IMG/VR virus record: IMGVR_UViG_3300035633_001091
Location: 1 to 22,263 of that record
DNA: 22,263 bases
Strand: one strand, 5' to 3'
DNA from: a virus
The notes beneath the pieces were generated by a model. That model saw only the letters and a program-made list of their open reading frames with translations, made no database searches and was not told the DNA's origin. A program made the translations under genes and the position numbers. Every line of letters begins with the position of its first letter. Position 1 is the first letter of the stretch. This document shows, one piece after another, positions 1 to 6,232 of this stretch.

Positions 1-553
1 ACCTAGGCTTTGGCAAGGTCGTATCGGTATAACTGACTTTTCTTGGCCCGACTTGTTTTTCCCGTTCTTGCTCATGACTAACAAATATTAAACCCATTCC
101 CTTTTGCGCCAAGTAGTTTATCGGCTTCATAAACTCTTCACGTATTAACGCATAACCCTTACCAAAGCCTAGGTCAGACTCGTGCTCAATCCCATGCTCG
201 CGACAGACGTGCTCCCCGCACCACTTAAATAAAATGTCCGCCGTATCTACAACTAGGCACGAGAAGTTGTGCTGCTCGGTTACAAGCTCACGACAGCATT
301 CTTTAAAATCAGCCCACGTCGTTGGCGATTCATATGTGCTCTCTTCACCTAACTGCTCTATTTCTTTTTGCCACATATATATTTCTTGAAACTTATGTCC
401 AGGTTCTGTTGCAAAAAACAGCACACGGTTATTTTCATCGTCACCAAACTGGCTTGTGATGGTTGTTTTACCCGCCTTTGGTGAACCATATATAAGGTAA
501 GTTTTTTTTAGATAGTTTTTTTCTTTTTCTGATCGCTTTGTTGGTAATGGCAT
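1..553 (-). CDS. Sak4-like RecA-fold ATPase (phage nucleotide-binding protein), 3' end outside window
   Basis: This leftward reading frame is open from an ATG at 553 to the window edge, giving 184 residues without a stop. A Walker A motif, GSPKAGKTT, lies at residues 23-31. A Walker B-like strand, CLVVDTAD, lies near residues 99-106, and a later hydrophobic strand (GLIFVSHEQE) ends in the polar residues expected for a sensor. This arrangement matches the AAA_24/Sak4 group of short RecA-core ATPases, which phages use with a single-strand-binding protein for single-strand annealing and recombination. An AAAGGA ribosome site sits seven bases before the start. The gene begins 21 bases after the small membrane-protein gene, so the two are probably co-transcribed. 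A replicative helicase or a DnaC-like loader is less likely because the protein begins almost directly at the Walker motif. The C-terminus cannot be judged. Confidence 0.8.
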   Translation of the reverse strand, partial: MPLPTKRSEKEKNYLKKTYLIYGSPKAGKTTITSQFGDDENNRVLFFATEPGHKFQEIYMWQKEIEQLGEESTYESPTTWADFKECCRELVTEQHNFSCLVVDTADILFKWCGEHVCREHGIEHESDLGFGKGYALIREEFMKPINYLAQKGMGLIFVSHEQEREKQVGPRKVSYTDTTLPKPR

Positions 554-574
554 ATGTTCATCCTTTTGTTGCCG

Positions 575-760
575 TTATAAAACCTGTAAATAACTGTTTA
601 CTGCAAAAAGTATTGCGATGACAGCAATCATAAACGCATGGTGCATTTCGCCCCTTTTAAGCTGTTTTATCTCGCGCTGTTGTTTTTCAATAATTTCAAT
701 AACTCTTTGGTTAAATTCAACCTGACTGTTGCCGAACTTGACCACACTTTTGTCGTACAT
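575..760 (-). CDS. Small one-pass membrane protein with charged helical N-terminus
   Basis: This 61-residue protein has no family that I recognise. Residues 13-36 are rich in E, K, Q and R with hydrophobics at heptad-like spacing, suggesting an amphipathic or coiled-coil helix. Residues 42-58 form one hydrophobic segment (HAFMIAVIAILFAV core), which is long enough to cross a membrane and lies close to the C-terminus. No signal-peptide cleavage site is evident. An AGGAG ribosome site sits five bases before the ATG at 760, which supports a real gene despite its size. It is the first gene of the leftward unit, ahead of the Sak4-like ATPase, and lies downstream of the hairpin at 782-837. A role at the inner membrane (a host-takeover, exclusion or holin-like peptide) is possible but unproven. 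Confidence 0.7.
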   Translation of the reverse strand: MYDKSVVKFGNSQVEFNQRVIEIIEKQQREIKQLKRGEMHHAFMIAVIAILFAVNSYLQVL

Positions 761-781
761 AAATACTCCTAAATTAAAATA

Positions 782-837
782 AACCTGGCCCGCTAAACGC
801 AGGATGAACAGAGTTGAAAACTTTAGCGAGCCAAGTT
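782..837 (-). promoter_or_regulatory. 16-bp hairpin in the 5' leader of the leftward unit; possible attenuator
   Basis: The arms at 782-797 and 822-837 are inverted repeats over 16 positions with a 24-base loop. There are only two mismatches, at the pairs 791/829 and 785/834. On the leftward strand both mismatches become G-U pairs, so the leftward RNA can form an unbroken 16-bp stem. The downstream arm is followed by a U-rich stretch and then the AGGAG site of the gene at 760. The element could therefore act as a terminator/attenuator, a protein-binding site or an mRNA stabiliser. As DNA it could also be an operator. Confidence 0.5.
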
Positions 838-881
838 CAGCTCTAAACGGATTGTCTTTACCCTTTTAGTGCGTAAATATG

Positions 882-911
882 TTTATAGTTGTAATTCGGT
901 TTAGTAAACAA
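882..911 (-). promoter_or_regulatory. Candidate leftward sigma70-type promoter
   Basis: On the minus strand, TTGTTT (906-911) and TATAAA (882-887) are 18 bases apart. This is the nearest plausible promoter for the leftward genes beginning at 760. It lies immediately downstream of the leftward terminator at 911-946, so that terminator would insulate it. The match is moderate and was made by eye. Confidence 0.4.
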
Positions 912-946
912 AAAAAACCCCATGACTTTTTGGGCCATGGGATTTT
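911..946 (-). terminator. Leftward intrinsic terminator T2
   Basis: CCCATG at 919-924 pairs with CATGGG at 936-941. One mismatch follows and then A-T pairs. On the minus strand the stem is followed by a run of seven T (917-911), the form of a rho-independent terminator. The short T run at 943-946 gives only weak activity for rightward transcripts. Confidence 0.7.
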
Positions 947-980
947 GCACTTAATAGGACACGTCGAACGACGCAGATAT

Positions 981-1009
981 AAAATATTACTTTAGATTTG
1001 ATTTTACAA
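981..1009 (-). promoter_or_regulatory. Candidate leftward promoter between the two terminators
   Basis: On the minus strand, TTGTAA (1004-1009) and TATTTT (981-986) are exactly 17 bases apart. A transcript from about 974 would meet the terminator at 946-911, giving an RNA of roughly 60 bases. The region is AT-rich, so a chance match is possible. Confidence 0.3.
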
Positions 1010-1011
1010 TT

Positions 1012-1039
1012 AAAAAACCCGAGAGTGTTACCCCTCGGG
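1012..1039 (-). terminator. Leftward intrinsic terminator T1
   Basis: CTCGGG at 1034-1039 pairs perfectly with CCCGAG at 1018-1023. On the minus strand the 6-bp GC-rich stem has a ten-base loop and is followed by six T (1017-1012). This is a textbook rho-independent terminator oriented leftward. No leftward gene lies just to its right, so its upstream transcript is unexplained. Confidence 0.75.
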
Positions 1040-1084
1040 CCGTACGACAACAACAACTTAAGATAAGCAGTGGTATAGACTCAC

Positions 1085-1114
1085 TATGTATTAATCCATT
1101 TACGTAGTCAACAA
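1085..1114 (-). promoter_or_regulatory. Possible leftward promoter upstream of T1
   Basis: On the minus strand, TTGTTG (1109-1114) and TACATA (1085-1090) are 18 bases apart. TTGACT at 1106-1111 is an alternative -35 with a short 15-base spacer. This could supply the transcript that T1 stops. Support is weak. Confidence 0.25.
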
Positions 1115-1144
1115 CGAACAGCAACTAGATATAGGGGGTAGCGG

Positions 1145-2506
1145 TTGGATCAACGACACCAGCAGTTAATTGAAATATTAAAAGACGATAAGTTAGAGGG
1201 CGATCTAAAAGACTTTGCAGTAAAGGACTTTGCAGAAAACGTTATTAAGCCTGAGATTGAACTGCCAATTATCTCTGACGTTTTGCGCATACCTGATTAC
1301 GAATCACCGCCGATAACGCCTGAGCTGCAAGAACGATGGAGCGGGCTTGGGTTACAAATGATGGCTAACGGTTACCAGCCGCAGCAAAATTTGTTTAACG
1401 TGTTGCAAATATTAAAAGGCACTGAGGGTACTGATGAGCAGCTGTATTACGACACGTTTCTGCGCTATATCGTTATTAAAGATCCCATAACTAAAAAACT
1501 TCGGCGGTTTGAAGACGAAGACTTAATGCTTGCAACAGCTGCAATTCAAAGCACGTTCGGCTTCCACAAAATATCACCAGCAACGATTCATCAAGCCATC
1601 AACGCCTTTTGCAGGCTTAACCAAAAAGACGTTATGCGCGATTGGCTTATATCGCTGAAATGGGATGGGACAAAAAGAGTTCGCAGGTTTTTTGCCGACT
1701 ATTGTGGAGCTGAAGACAGCGATTACAGCACTATTATTAGCAAAAACTTTTGGGTGTCCTTAGCAGTTAGAGGCTTAAATAGTGTCGATCAAAGCAAGGT
1801 CGATAACATGGTTATCCTTGAAGGCGCTCAGGGCATTCGAAAATCCACCATGTTCGACGCCATTGGCGGAGACTACTACATGGAGGTAAAGGCCGACATA
1901 GACTCTAAGGACTTTTTACAGAGCTTGTCTGGAAAACTTATTGTCGAGTTCGCTGAGCTTGATGCGTTTGCAAAAAAACAAGAACAGCAGGTTAAGAAAA
2001 TGCTGACATCAAAGCGTGACACGTATCGTCAGTCATATGGTCGTTTTGATAAGGACGTTAACCGGCGATGTGTGTTTGTGGGCACGACAAACGATAAAGA
2101 GTATTTAAAAGACGCGACTGGTAACCGTCGATTTTGGCCTATGCCGGTCACATCAATAGATATTGATCAAGTCATTAAAGACCGCGAGCAGCTGTTTGCT
2201 GAGGCTGTTCATATGTATAATATCGGCAAGTCATGGTTCTATGACGATGAAGTTATACACAAAATGCAGGAGTCCAGACGGCAAAAAGATCCGTGGGAGT
2301 ATGTCATTGAGGACTGGTTAGAAGCTCGAGATAATGCGCCGTTTCGTTTAGTCGATCTCTATAAATTATGTTTAGGCATAGACCGGTCTAGGTTACTTCC
2401 CGGGTATCAAAAGAGGGTTACCAGCATACTTAGAAAGAAAAATTGGGAAATAAAGACGTTTAGAGCCGGTAATAAAACGTATAAAAGATGGGCATCTCTT
2501 GAGTAA
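1145..2506 (+). CDS. VapE-family primase-associated P-loop ATPase/helicase
   Basis: This 453-residue protein matches the virulence-associated E (VapE) family, superfamily 3-like helicase ATPases that phages and satellites use in replication initiation. The family pattern RDWLISLKWDG is at about 164-175. Walker A, GAQGIRKST, is at 227-235, with Arg at the usual second Gly, a common variant in this family. An acidic Walker B region, LIVEFAEL, is at 265-272, followed by GTTND at 313-317 and GNRRFWP at 326-332. Residues 385-453 look like a C-terminal winged-helix region. No zinc-binding or catalytic archaeo-eukaryotic primase domain is obvious at the short N-terminus, so a separate primase may be needed. 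The start is a TTG preceded by AGGGGG seven bases upstream. The gene stands alone between the divergent control region and an AT-rich gap. Confidence 0.9.
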   Translation: MDQRHQQLIEILKDDKLEGDLKDFAVKDFAENVIKPEIELPIISDVLRIPDYESPPITPELQERWSGLGLQMMANGYQPQQNLFNVLQILKGTEGTDEQLYYDTFLRYIVIKDPITKKLRRFEDEDLMLATAAIQSTFGFHKISPATIHQAINAFCRLNQKDVMRDWLISLKWDGTKRVRRFFADYCGAEDSDYSTIISKNFWVSLAVRGLNSVDQSKVDNMVILEGAQGIRKSTMFDAIGGDYYMEVKADIDSKDFLQSLSGKLIVEFAELDAFAKKQEQQVKKMLTSKRDTYRQSYGRFDKDVNRRCVFVGTTNDKEYLKDATGNRRFWPMPVTSIDIDQVIKDREQLFAEAVHMYNIGKSWFYDDEVIHKMQESRRQKDPWEYVIEDWLEARDNAPFRLVDLYKLCLGIDRSRLLPGYQKRVTSILRKKNWEIKTFRAGNKTYKRWASLE

Positions 2507-2735
2507 ATCGTTAAATTTTATGAGTGAATGCTTAAATTTTAACCAGCAAAAGTTTAAAAAATAGGCATGTTGCTCTTTTTATTGGTAACAAAATTTATAA
2601 CGCAAAACGTTAAGCATATGATATTAATATATGTTACTTAGTTACTTAAAATTATAGGTAATAAACATTCTATATGAATTGTACTGATAGTTTAATTGTT
2701 ACTACGTTTTTTAGGTATTTTAGGCACATGCTCAA
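2507..2735. other. Very AT-rich intergenic region with short repeats; possible origin or control region
   Basis: Positions 2521-2700 are only about 23% G+C. TTAAATTTTA occurs at 2511-2520 and again at 2532-2541, 21 bases apart. GTTACTTA is repeated head to tail at 2633-2648, and further GTTAC/GTAAC copies lie near 2585 and 2697. A perfect palindrome, ATATTAATAT, is at 2621-2630. There is no convincing gene: a 14-codon ORF at 2520 lacks a ribosome site. The location beside a replication ATPase fits a replication origin or a regulator-binding region, but that is inference. Confidence 0.4.
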
Positions 2736-2770
2736 AAAGGAGGCAGAAAGTGGAAGGTAAAAAACAATGA
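2733..2770 (+). promoter_or_regulatory. Strong Shine-Dalgarno with a six-codon leader ORF overlapping the next start
   Basis: A near-perfect AAAAAGGAGG (2733-2742) sits seven bases before a GTG at 2750. That GTG opens a frame encoding MEGKKQ and stopping at TGA 2768-2770. The stop overlaps the ATG at 2767 as ATGA. The strong site is too far (24 bases) to serve the 2767 start directly. A translated leader coupled to the downstream gene is possible. Alternatively the weaker AAGG at 2754-2757 is the real site. Confidence 0.4.
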
Positions 2771-3030
2771 GCAACGATAAAGCTCCCGCTTTAATCACCT
2801 CTTCACCTGGCGATCGAGAATGCCCGGCATGGAGTTATCGGATTTATTGGGTTGATGGGTCGTGGTATGAAGATTGGGGCCCAGGATGGAGCGCTGAGGA
2901 GCTCAGACAGCGCGTTATTGATATGAACCCAGGGATGGACCCGGGTCGGGTTATCGTTAAGCCAGTGATGCGAGGTGTTAGGCAGGCTCGGTGGGGTGAA
3001 ATGTATGATCGGTTGTGCAGAGAGTCGTAA
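2767..3030 (+). CDS. Hypothetical 87-residue GC-rich protein
   Basis: I do not recognise a family. The 87 residues are rich in Trp, Tyr, Arg, Gly and Pro, with a central YRIYWVDGSWYEDWGPGW-like aromatic patch (about residues 24-41) and a basic C-terminal half. There is no membrane segment or signal peptide. The G+C content in the body of the gene is about 55-60%, far above the adjacent gap and visibly above the other genes, so it may be a recent acquisition. The start follows the leader ORF described separately and overlaps its stop as ATGA. It lies between the replication ATPase and the methyltransferase. A DNA-mimic, anti-restriction or regulatory role is only a guess. Confidence 0.65.
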   Translation: MSNDKAPALITSSPGDRECPAWSYRIYWVDGSWYEDWGPGWSAEELRQRVIDMNPGMDPGRVIVKPVMRGVRQARWGEMYDRLCRES

Positions 3031-3054
3031 TTATACGTTTTATAGAATGTATAA
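3031..3054. repeat. Imperfect dyad upstream of the 3075 promoter; possible operator
   Basis: TTATAC at 3031-3036 and GTATAA at 3049-3054 are perfect 6-bp inverted repeats 12 bases apart, with two further inner matches. The dyad follows directly after a stop codon and lies about 20 bases before the -35 box, a plausible activator or repressor site. Confidence 0.3.
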
Positions 3055-3074
3055 GGTATCGACCCATCGGCGCC

Positions 3075-3103
3075 TTGCTTTAAATGTTTAGTCTAAATAT
3101 GAT
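3075..3103 (+). promoter_or_regulatory. Sigma70-type promoter before the methyltransferase/late gene cluster
   Basis: TTGCTT (3075-3080) and TATGAT (3098-3103) are separated by exactly 17 bases, and transcription would start near 3110. The GGAG ribosome site at 3115-3118 and the GTG start at 3124 follow at once, so the leader is very short. This is the best promoter match seen. From here to the right edge no intergenic gap exceeds about 30 bases. Confidence 0.6.
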
Positions 3104-3123
3104 AGAATTATTTTGGAGCGAAA

Positions 3124-4344
3124 GTGCAAATTCACTGTAAATACGACAAATTAGTGCCCGTGGAACAGGTCATCGGTAACCCTCAAAACACTAACAAACA
3201 CCCAGATAAGCAGGTGGCGTTACTAGCTAAAATCATCGACTACCAAGGCTGGAGGCATCCCATTGTTGTATCTAACCTCTCCGGCTACATCGTGGCTGGA
3301 CATGGACGTCTCGATGCCGCAAAAAAACTAGGCGCTGATACTGTCCCAGTGTCCTACCAGGACTTTGAAAATAAAGCCCAAGAAATGGCATTCTTAGAGG
3401 CCGATAACCTAGTTGCAGACCTGGCCGAACACGATCAAGTTATGATGCTAGATAACATTCGCGCGTTGGATCTTGATGATGACTTTGATTTAGAGCTGTT
3501 CGGTATGCCCGATTTACAGCTACCTGAAGTAAAGGTTTTAAATGAGGAGTCAGAGGATGAGGTGCCAGAGAATGTAGAGACCAGGTGTAAAGAGGGTGAT
3601 CTTTGGATATTAGGTGAGCACAGATTGCTTTGTGGTGATAGCACCAATATTCAGCACGTTGAAAGGCTTATGGGTGGGCAGAAGGCTCAAACTTTTTTTA
3701 CTGACCCACCATATGGCGACAATGTTGGTGGTCTTAAACCTAAGACCGGAAAAGACAAAAAAAAGGCAATTGCTGAAAATCGTGGACTTGTAGATAGAGA
3801 AACATTCATAGAAAACGACAAAGACATTGATTGGCTAAAAGATGTATTTAATTTAGTGCCTTCTTTTTTAGAGAACGTTTCTACTAAGATGGTGTTTTTT
3901 AAGTGGGATAAGTATCAAAAAATAAAAGATTGTGCAGCTTCTTTTGGCGATCCATCAGCGTGTTGTGTTTGGGATCGAGTAAGAAAGTCATCTGCATTTT
4001 TTAGGTTTCAACCGCAACATGAGTTTTGTTTCCATTGGGGGTCACAAGCAGACAAGAAAGAAAAGAGTAGTCTTTCTAATGTTTGGAGAATAGAAAAAGA
4101 GCTTGAAAACAACTCTCTGCATCCAACAGTAAAGCCGATTGCATTGATAGAACCTGTGATAAAAGTTACCACAGATAGAGCTAGTGGTGTACTCGACCTA
4201 TTCGGTGGCTCTGGCTCAACCCTAATAGCCTGCGAAAAAACAAACCGTAAATGCTTTATGATGGAATTAGACCCGCACTACTGTGATGTCATACTCACGA
4301 GGTGGGAGAAGTACACGGGAAAACAAGCTGAACGTGTGGTATAA
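3124..4344 (+). CDS. ParB-like domain fused to beta-class DNA methyltransferase (probably N6-adenine)
   Basis: This 406-residue protein has two domains. Residues about 10-100 form a ParB/Srx-like module with NTNKHPDKQ near 22-30 and GHGRLDAAKKLGA at 59-71. Residues about 155-400 form a SAM-dependent amino-methyltransferase. Catalytic motif IV, DPPY, is at 194-197, HPTVKP is at 333-338, and the SAM-binding DLFGGSGST is at 358-366, followed by ELDPHYCDV at 381-389. Motif IV preceding motif I marks the beta class, and DPPY favours adenine-N6 over cytosine-N4. Such fusions are common in phages and often act as solitary methylases protecting phage DNA from host restriction; no partner endonuclease is visible here. 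The start is GTG with GGAG five bases upstream. The middle (about 3720-4170) is noticeably more A-rich than the ends, suggesting mosaic origin of the target-recognition part. Confidence 0.92.
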   Translation: MQIHCKYDKLVPVEQVIGNPQNTNKHPDKQVALLAKIIDYQGWRHPIVVSNLSGYIVAGHGRLDAAKKLGADTVPVSYQDFENKAQEMAFLEADNLVADLAEHDQVMMLDNIRALDLDDDFDLELFGMPDLQLPEVKVLNEESEDEVPENVETRCKEGDLWILGEHRLLCGDSTNIQHVERLMGGQKAQTFFTDPPYGDNVGGLKPKTGKDKKKAIAENRGLVDRETFIENDKDIDWLKDVFNLVPSFLENVSTKMVFFKWDKYQKIKDCAASFGDPSACCVWDRVRKSSAFFRFQPQHEFCFHWGSQADKKEKSSLSNVWRIEKELENNSLHPTVKPIALIEPVIKVTTDRASGVLDLFGGSGSTLIACEKTNRKCFMMELDPHYCDVILTRWEKYTGKQAERVV

Positions 4345-4373
4345 TGCGGAGAGGCTAAGGCAAAAGGATTCGT

Positions 4374-4739
4374 ATGGGGCGCAAAAAGATAGAGATCAAT
4401 TGGGATAAGCTAGACAGCTATCTACAGTTTAAAGCATCACTGCGTGTGTGTGCTCTATTGCTCGAAGTATCTGAAGACACTATTGAGAGACGCATTAAAG
4501 AAGAAAAGAACTGCACCTTTAGCGAGTATCAAGAAAAGATGATGGCACCACTGCAAATGAAATTAGTAAATAAAGCTATACGTATGGCTTTAGACGGTAA
4601 TGTCACAATGCTCATCTTTTGTTTAAAAAACATTTGTAAATGGACAGACAAGGTAGAGAACTTACACGAGCAGGCTCAAACAATTGTGCTGAATTATTCA
4701 TTGGATGAAGATGGAAAGCTCAACGCCAAGCCTAAGTAG
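4374..4739 (+). CDS. terS: Terminase small subunit
   Basis: This 121-residue basic protein sits directly before the large terminase gene. Residues about 18-50 (FKASLRVCALLLEVSEDTIE) form a helix-turn-helix-like DNA-recognition unit typical of small terminases, which bind the packaging site. Residues about 55-90 are helical and likely mediate oligomerisation. The AAAGGA site before the ATG is well placed. The gene overlaps terL by 35 bases, suggesting translational coupling. Sequence similarity within this family is always weak, so the call rests on fold-like pattern, size and position. A generic regulatory DNA-binding protein is less likely. Confidence 0.8.
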   Translation: MGRKKIEINWDKLDSYLQFKASLRVCALLLEVSEDTIERRIKEEKNCTFSEYQEKMMAPLQMKLVNKAIRMALDGNVTMLIFCLKNICKWTDKVENLHEQAQTIVLNYSLDEDGKLNAKPK

Positions 4740-6069
4740 TTTTAATCCGCTGCCGCAGCAATTAGAGATCCTAAAAGACATAAGACGTAATTTTGATTAC
4801 ACACGCGGTGTGCACGAGGTAATGCTTAGTGGATCAGTTGGTTCTGCTAAGTCGTTATCGCTCGCACACGTTGCTATTACTCATTGTCTTATGTATCCAG
4901 GTTCTCGTTTCGGTATTGGTAGACTTGCACTGCCTCAGTTAAAGGCTACACTATGCATAAAAATAAGAGAGCATTTGCATGGCGAAGGCATCGACTACAG
5001 GTACAACGAAACGACGGGCAGCTTTCGTTTCTCAAACGGATCATCTATACCAGCTCTAAGTTGGTCTGACGCGAACACTGCAAAGCTTGGATCGTATGAG
5101 TTCTCTGGATTTGGCATTGAGGAGCTCACTGAAACAAAAGATAGTAAGGCGTATAATACTCTTAAACAAAGAGTTGGACGACTACCTCACATCCCAGAAC
5201 AAATTCTAATTAGTGCTACGAACCCAGACTCACCGTCGCACTGGGCTTACAAACGTATTATTAATAAGGCAGCTAATAACGACTTGATTAAAGTTTATTA
5301 CTCGAACACGTTTGATAATCCACATCTTCCACCGACTTATACACAAAACCTGCTTGATACACTCGACGAACGTATGGTGAGGCGCATGGTATACGGCGAG
5401 TGGTTGGATTTATCAGAAGAAGTTATCTATTACGCTTACAACCGCGAGCACAACTATCGTGATTACAGCTACCAGGTTAATCCAAACTTTCCAATACACT
5501 TAGGCTTTGATTTTAACATCGGCGTTGGCAAGCCTATGAGCGTTTGTTTTTTGCAGTATATTGGCGGTCAGTTTCACGTGTTCAACGAAGTTGTTGTTGA
5601 GGGTATGCGGACCGAAGATGTGTTAGAAGAAGCTAACGCTAAGGGGTTGTTTCGGTGGCAAACACAGTACATTGTTAATGGTGATGCGACCGGCAGACAC
5701 AATGATACTAGATCAAAAGACAATGACTACGTTATTATCGAAAAGTGGTTAGCGAACGCTAAACGTCGAGATGGTACTCGAATCAGGTTCGATATTGATG
5801 TGCCGAGGGCTAACCCTCCGATTCGTAGGCGCCATAACCTAGTTAATGGTGTTTGCTGCAACGGGCATGGCCGTCGTAATCTTTTTGTTTACAAAGAGGC
5901 CGAAACTGTTGACGATGGTCTGCTAACAACAAAACTCAAAAAAGGCGCAAGCCTGATTGAGGACGACTCGGCAAGGGCGCAGCACATTACTACTGGACTT
6001 GGGTATAGTGTTGTTAGCATTTTGGACGACGAAGAAAATAAAACGGGGGTTTATAGCTATGCGCGATGA
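4705..6069 (+). CDS. terL: Terminase large subunit (ATPase plus RNase H-like nuclease)
   Basis: This 454-residue protein is the motor that threads DNA into the prohead and cuts it. The ATPase domain has Walker A GSVGSAKS at 43-50, an acidic Walker B ending in FGIEELTE at 136-143, and a coupling motif ISATNPDS at 169-176. The C-terminal nuclease domain begins near 260, with the first acidic residue in GFDFN (D269), a second in GDATG (D327) and a likely third at D420/D421 before a helix. Length and motif order are normal for the family. Two in-frame ATGs are available (4705 and 4711), and neither has a strong ribosome site, consistent with coupling to terS. The portal gene follows after one small gene. 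Confidence 0.95.
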   Translation: MKMESSTPSLSSFNPLPQQLEILKDIRRNFDYTRGVHEVMLSGSVGSAKSLSLAHVAITHCLMYPGSRFGIGRLALPQLKATLCIKIREHLHGEGIDYRYNETTGSFRFSNGSSIPALSWSDANTAKLGSYEFSGFGIEELTETKDSKAYNTLKQRVGRLPHIPEQILISATNPDSPSHWAYKRIINKAANNDLIKVYYSNTFDNPHLPPTYTQNLLDTLDERMVRRMVYGEWLDLSEEVIYYAYNREHNYRDYSYQVNPNFPIHLGFDFNIGVGKPMSVCFLQYIGGQFHVFNEVVVEGMRTEDVLEEANAKGLFRWQTQYIVNGDATGRHNDTRSKDNDYVIIEKWLANAKRRDGTRIRFDIDVPRANPPIRRRHNLVNGVCCNGHGRRNLFVYKEAETVDDGLLTTKLKKGASLIEDDSARAQHITTGLGYSVVSILDDEENKTGVYSYAR

Positions 6070-6232
6070 AGAAGCGTTAAGATTAAGAGCATTAATGAGG
6101 CGTGGTATGTCCCGTCGTCGAGCTGAAATGATTATTGAGCACGAGCGAGAGATTGAACAAAAAGCGAAACCAAAAAAGAAAAAAGCGAAACCTACTAAAA
6201 AGGTGGAGCAACCTATTAGCGAGGTTGGATAA
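6059..6232 (+). CDS. Small basic helical protein between terL and portal
   Basis: This product of about 57 residues is highly charged: an Arg/Glu-rich helical half (MRDEEALRLRALMRRGMSRR) followed by a Lys/Pro-rich tail. I know of no confident family. The start chosen is the ATG at 6059, with GGGGG nine bases upstream, because an upstream in-frame ATG at 5957 lies deep inside terL without a ribosome site. The gene overlaps the end of terL by 11 bases, and its stop overlaps the portal start as TAATG, so it is translationally coupled to both. A role in packaging or portal assembly would fit the position. Confidence 0.65.
   Translation: MRDEEALRLRALMRRGMSRRRAEMIIEHEREIEQKAKPKKKKAKPTKKVEQPISEVG

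Noticed and set aside
1-174. Perfect 13-bp inverted repeat, 1-13 against 162-174
   Set aside because: Both copies lie inside the Sak4-like coding frame with a palindromic CCTAGG core. A few 13-base inverted matches are expected by chance in a window of this size.
878-1000. Possible 38-codon rightward ORF in the divergent control region
   Set aside because: It has no ribosome site and reads through the T2 terminator; its composition looks non-coding.
1078-1087. GACTCACTAT, identical to ten bases of the T7 RNA polymerase promoter core
   Set aside because: The flanks do not match (no TAATAC before it; G then T where A then G at +1 are needed). No single-subunit RNA polymerase gene is visible, and a chance ten-base match in 44 kb of both strands is not very unlikely.
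5957-6058. Upstream ATG extension of the small gene between terL and portal
   Set aside because: It would overlap terL by over 100 bases without a ribosome site, while the ATG at 6059 has GGGGG correctly placed.
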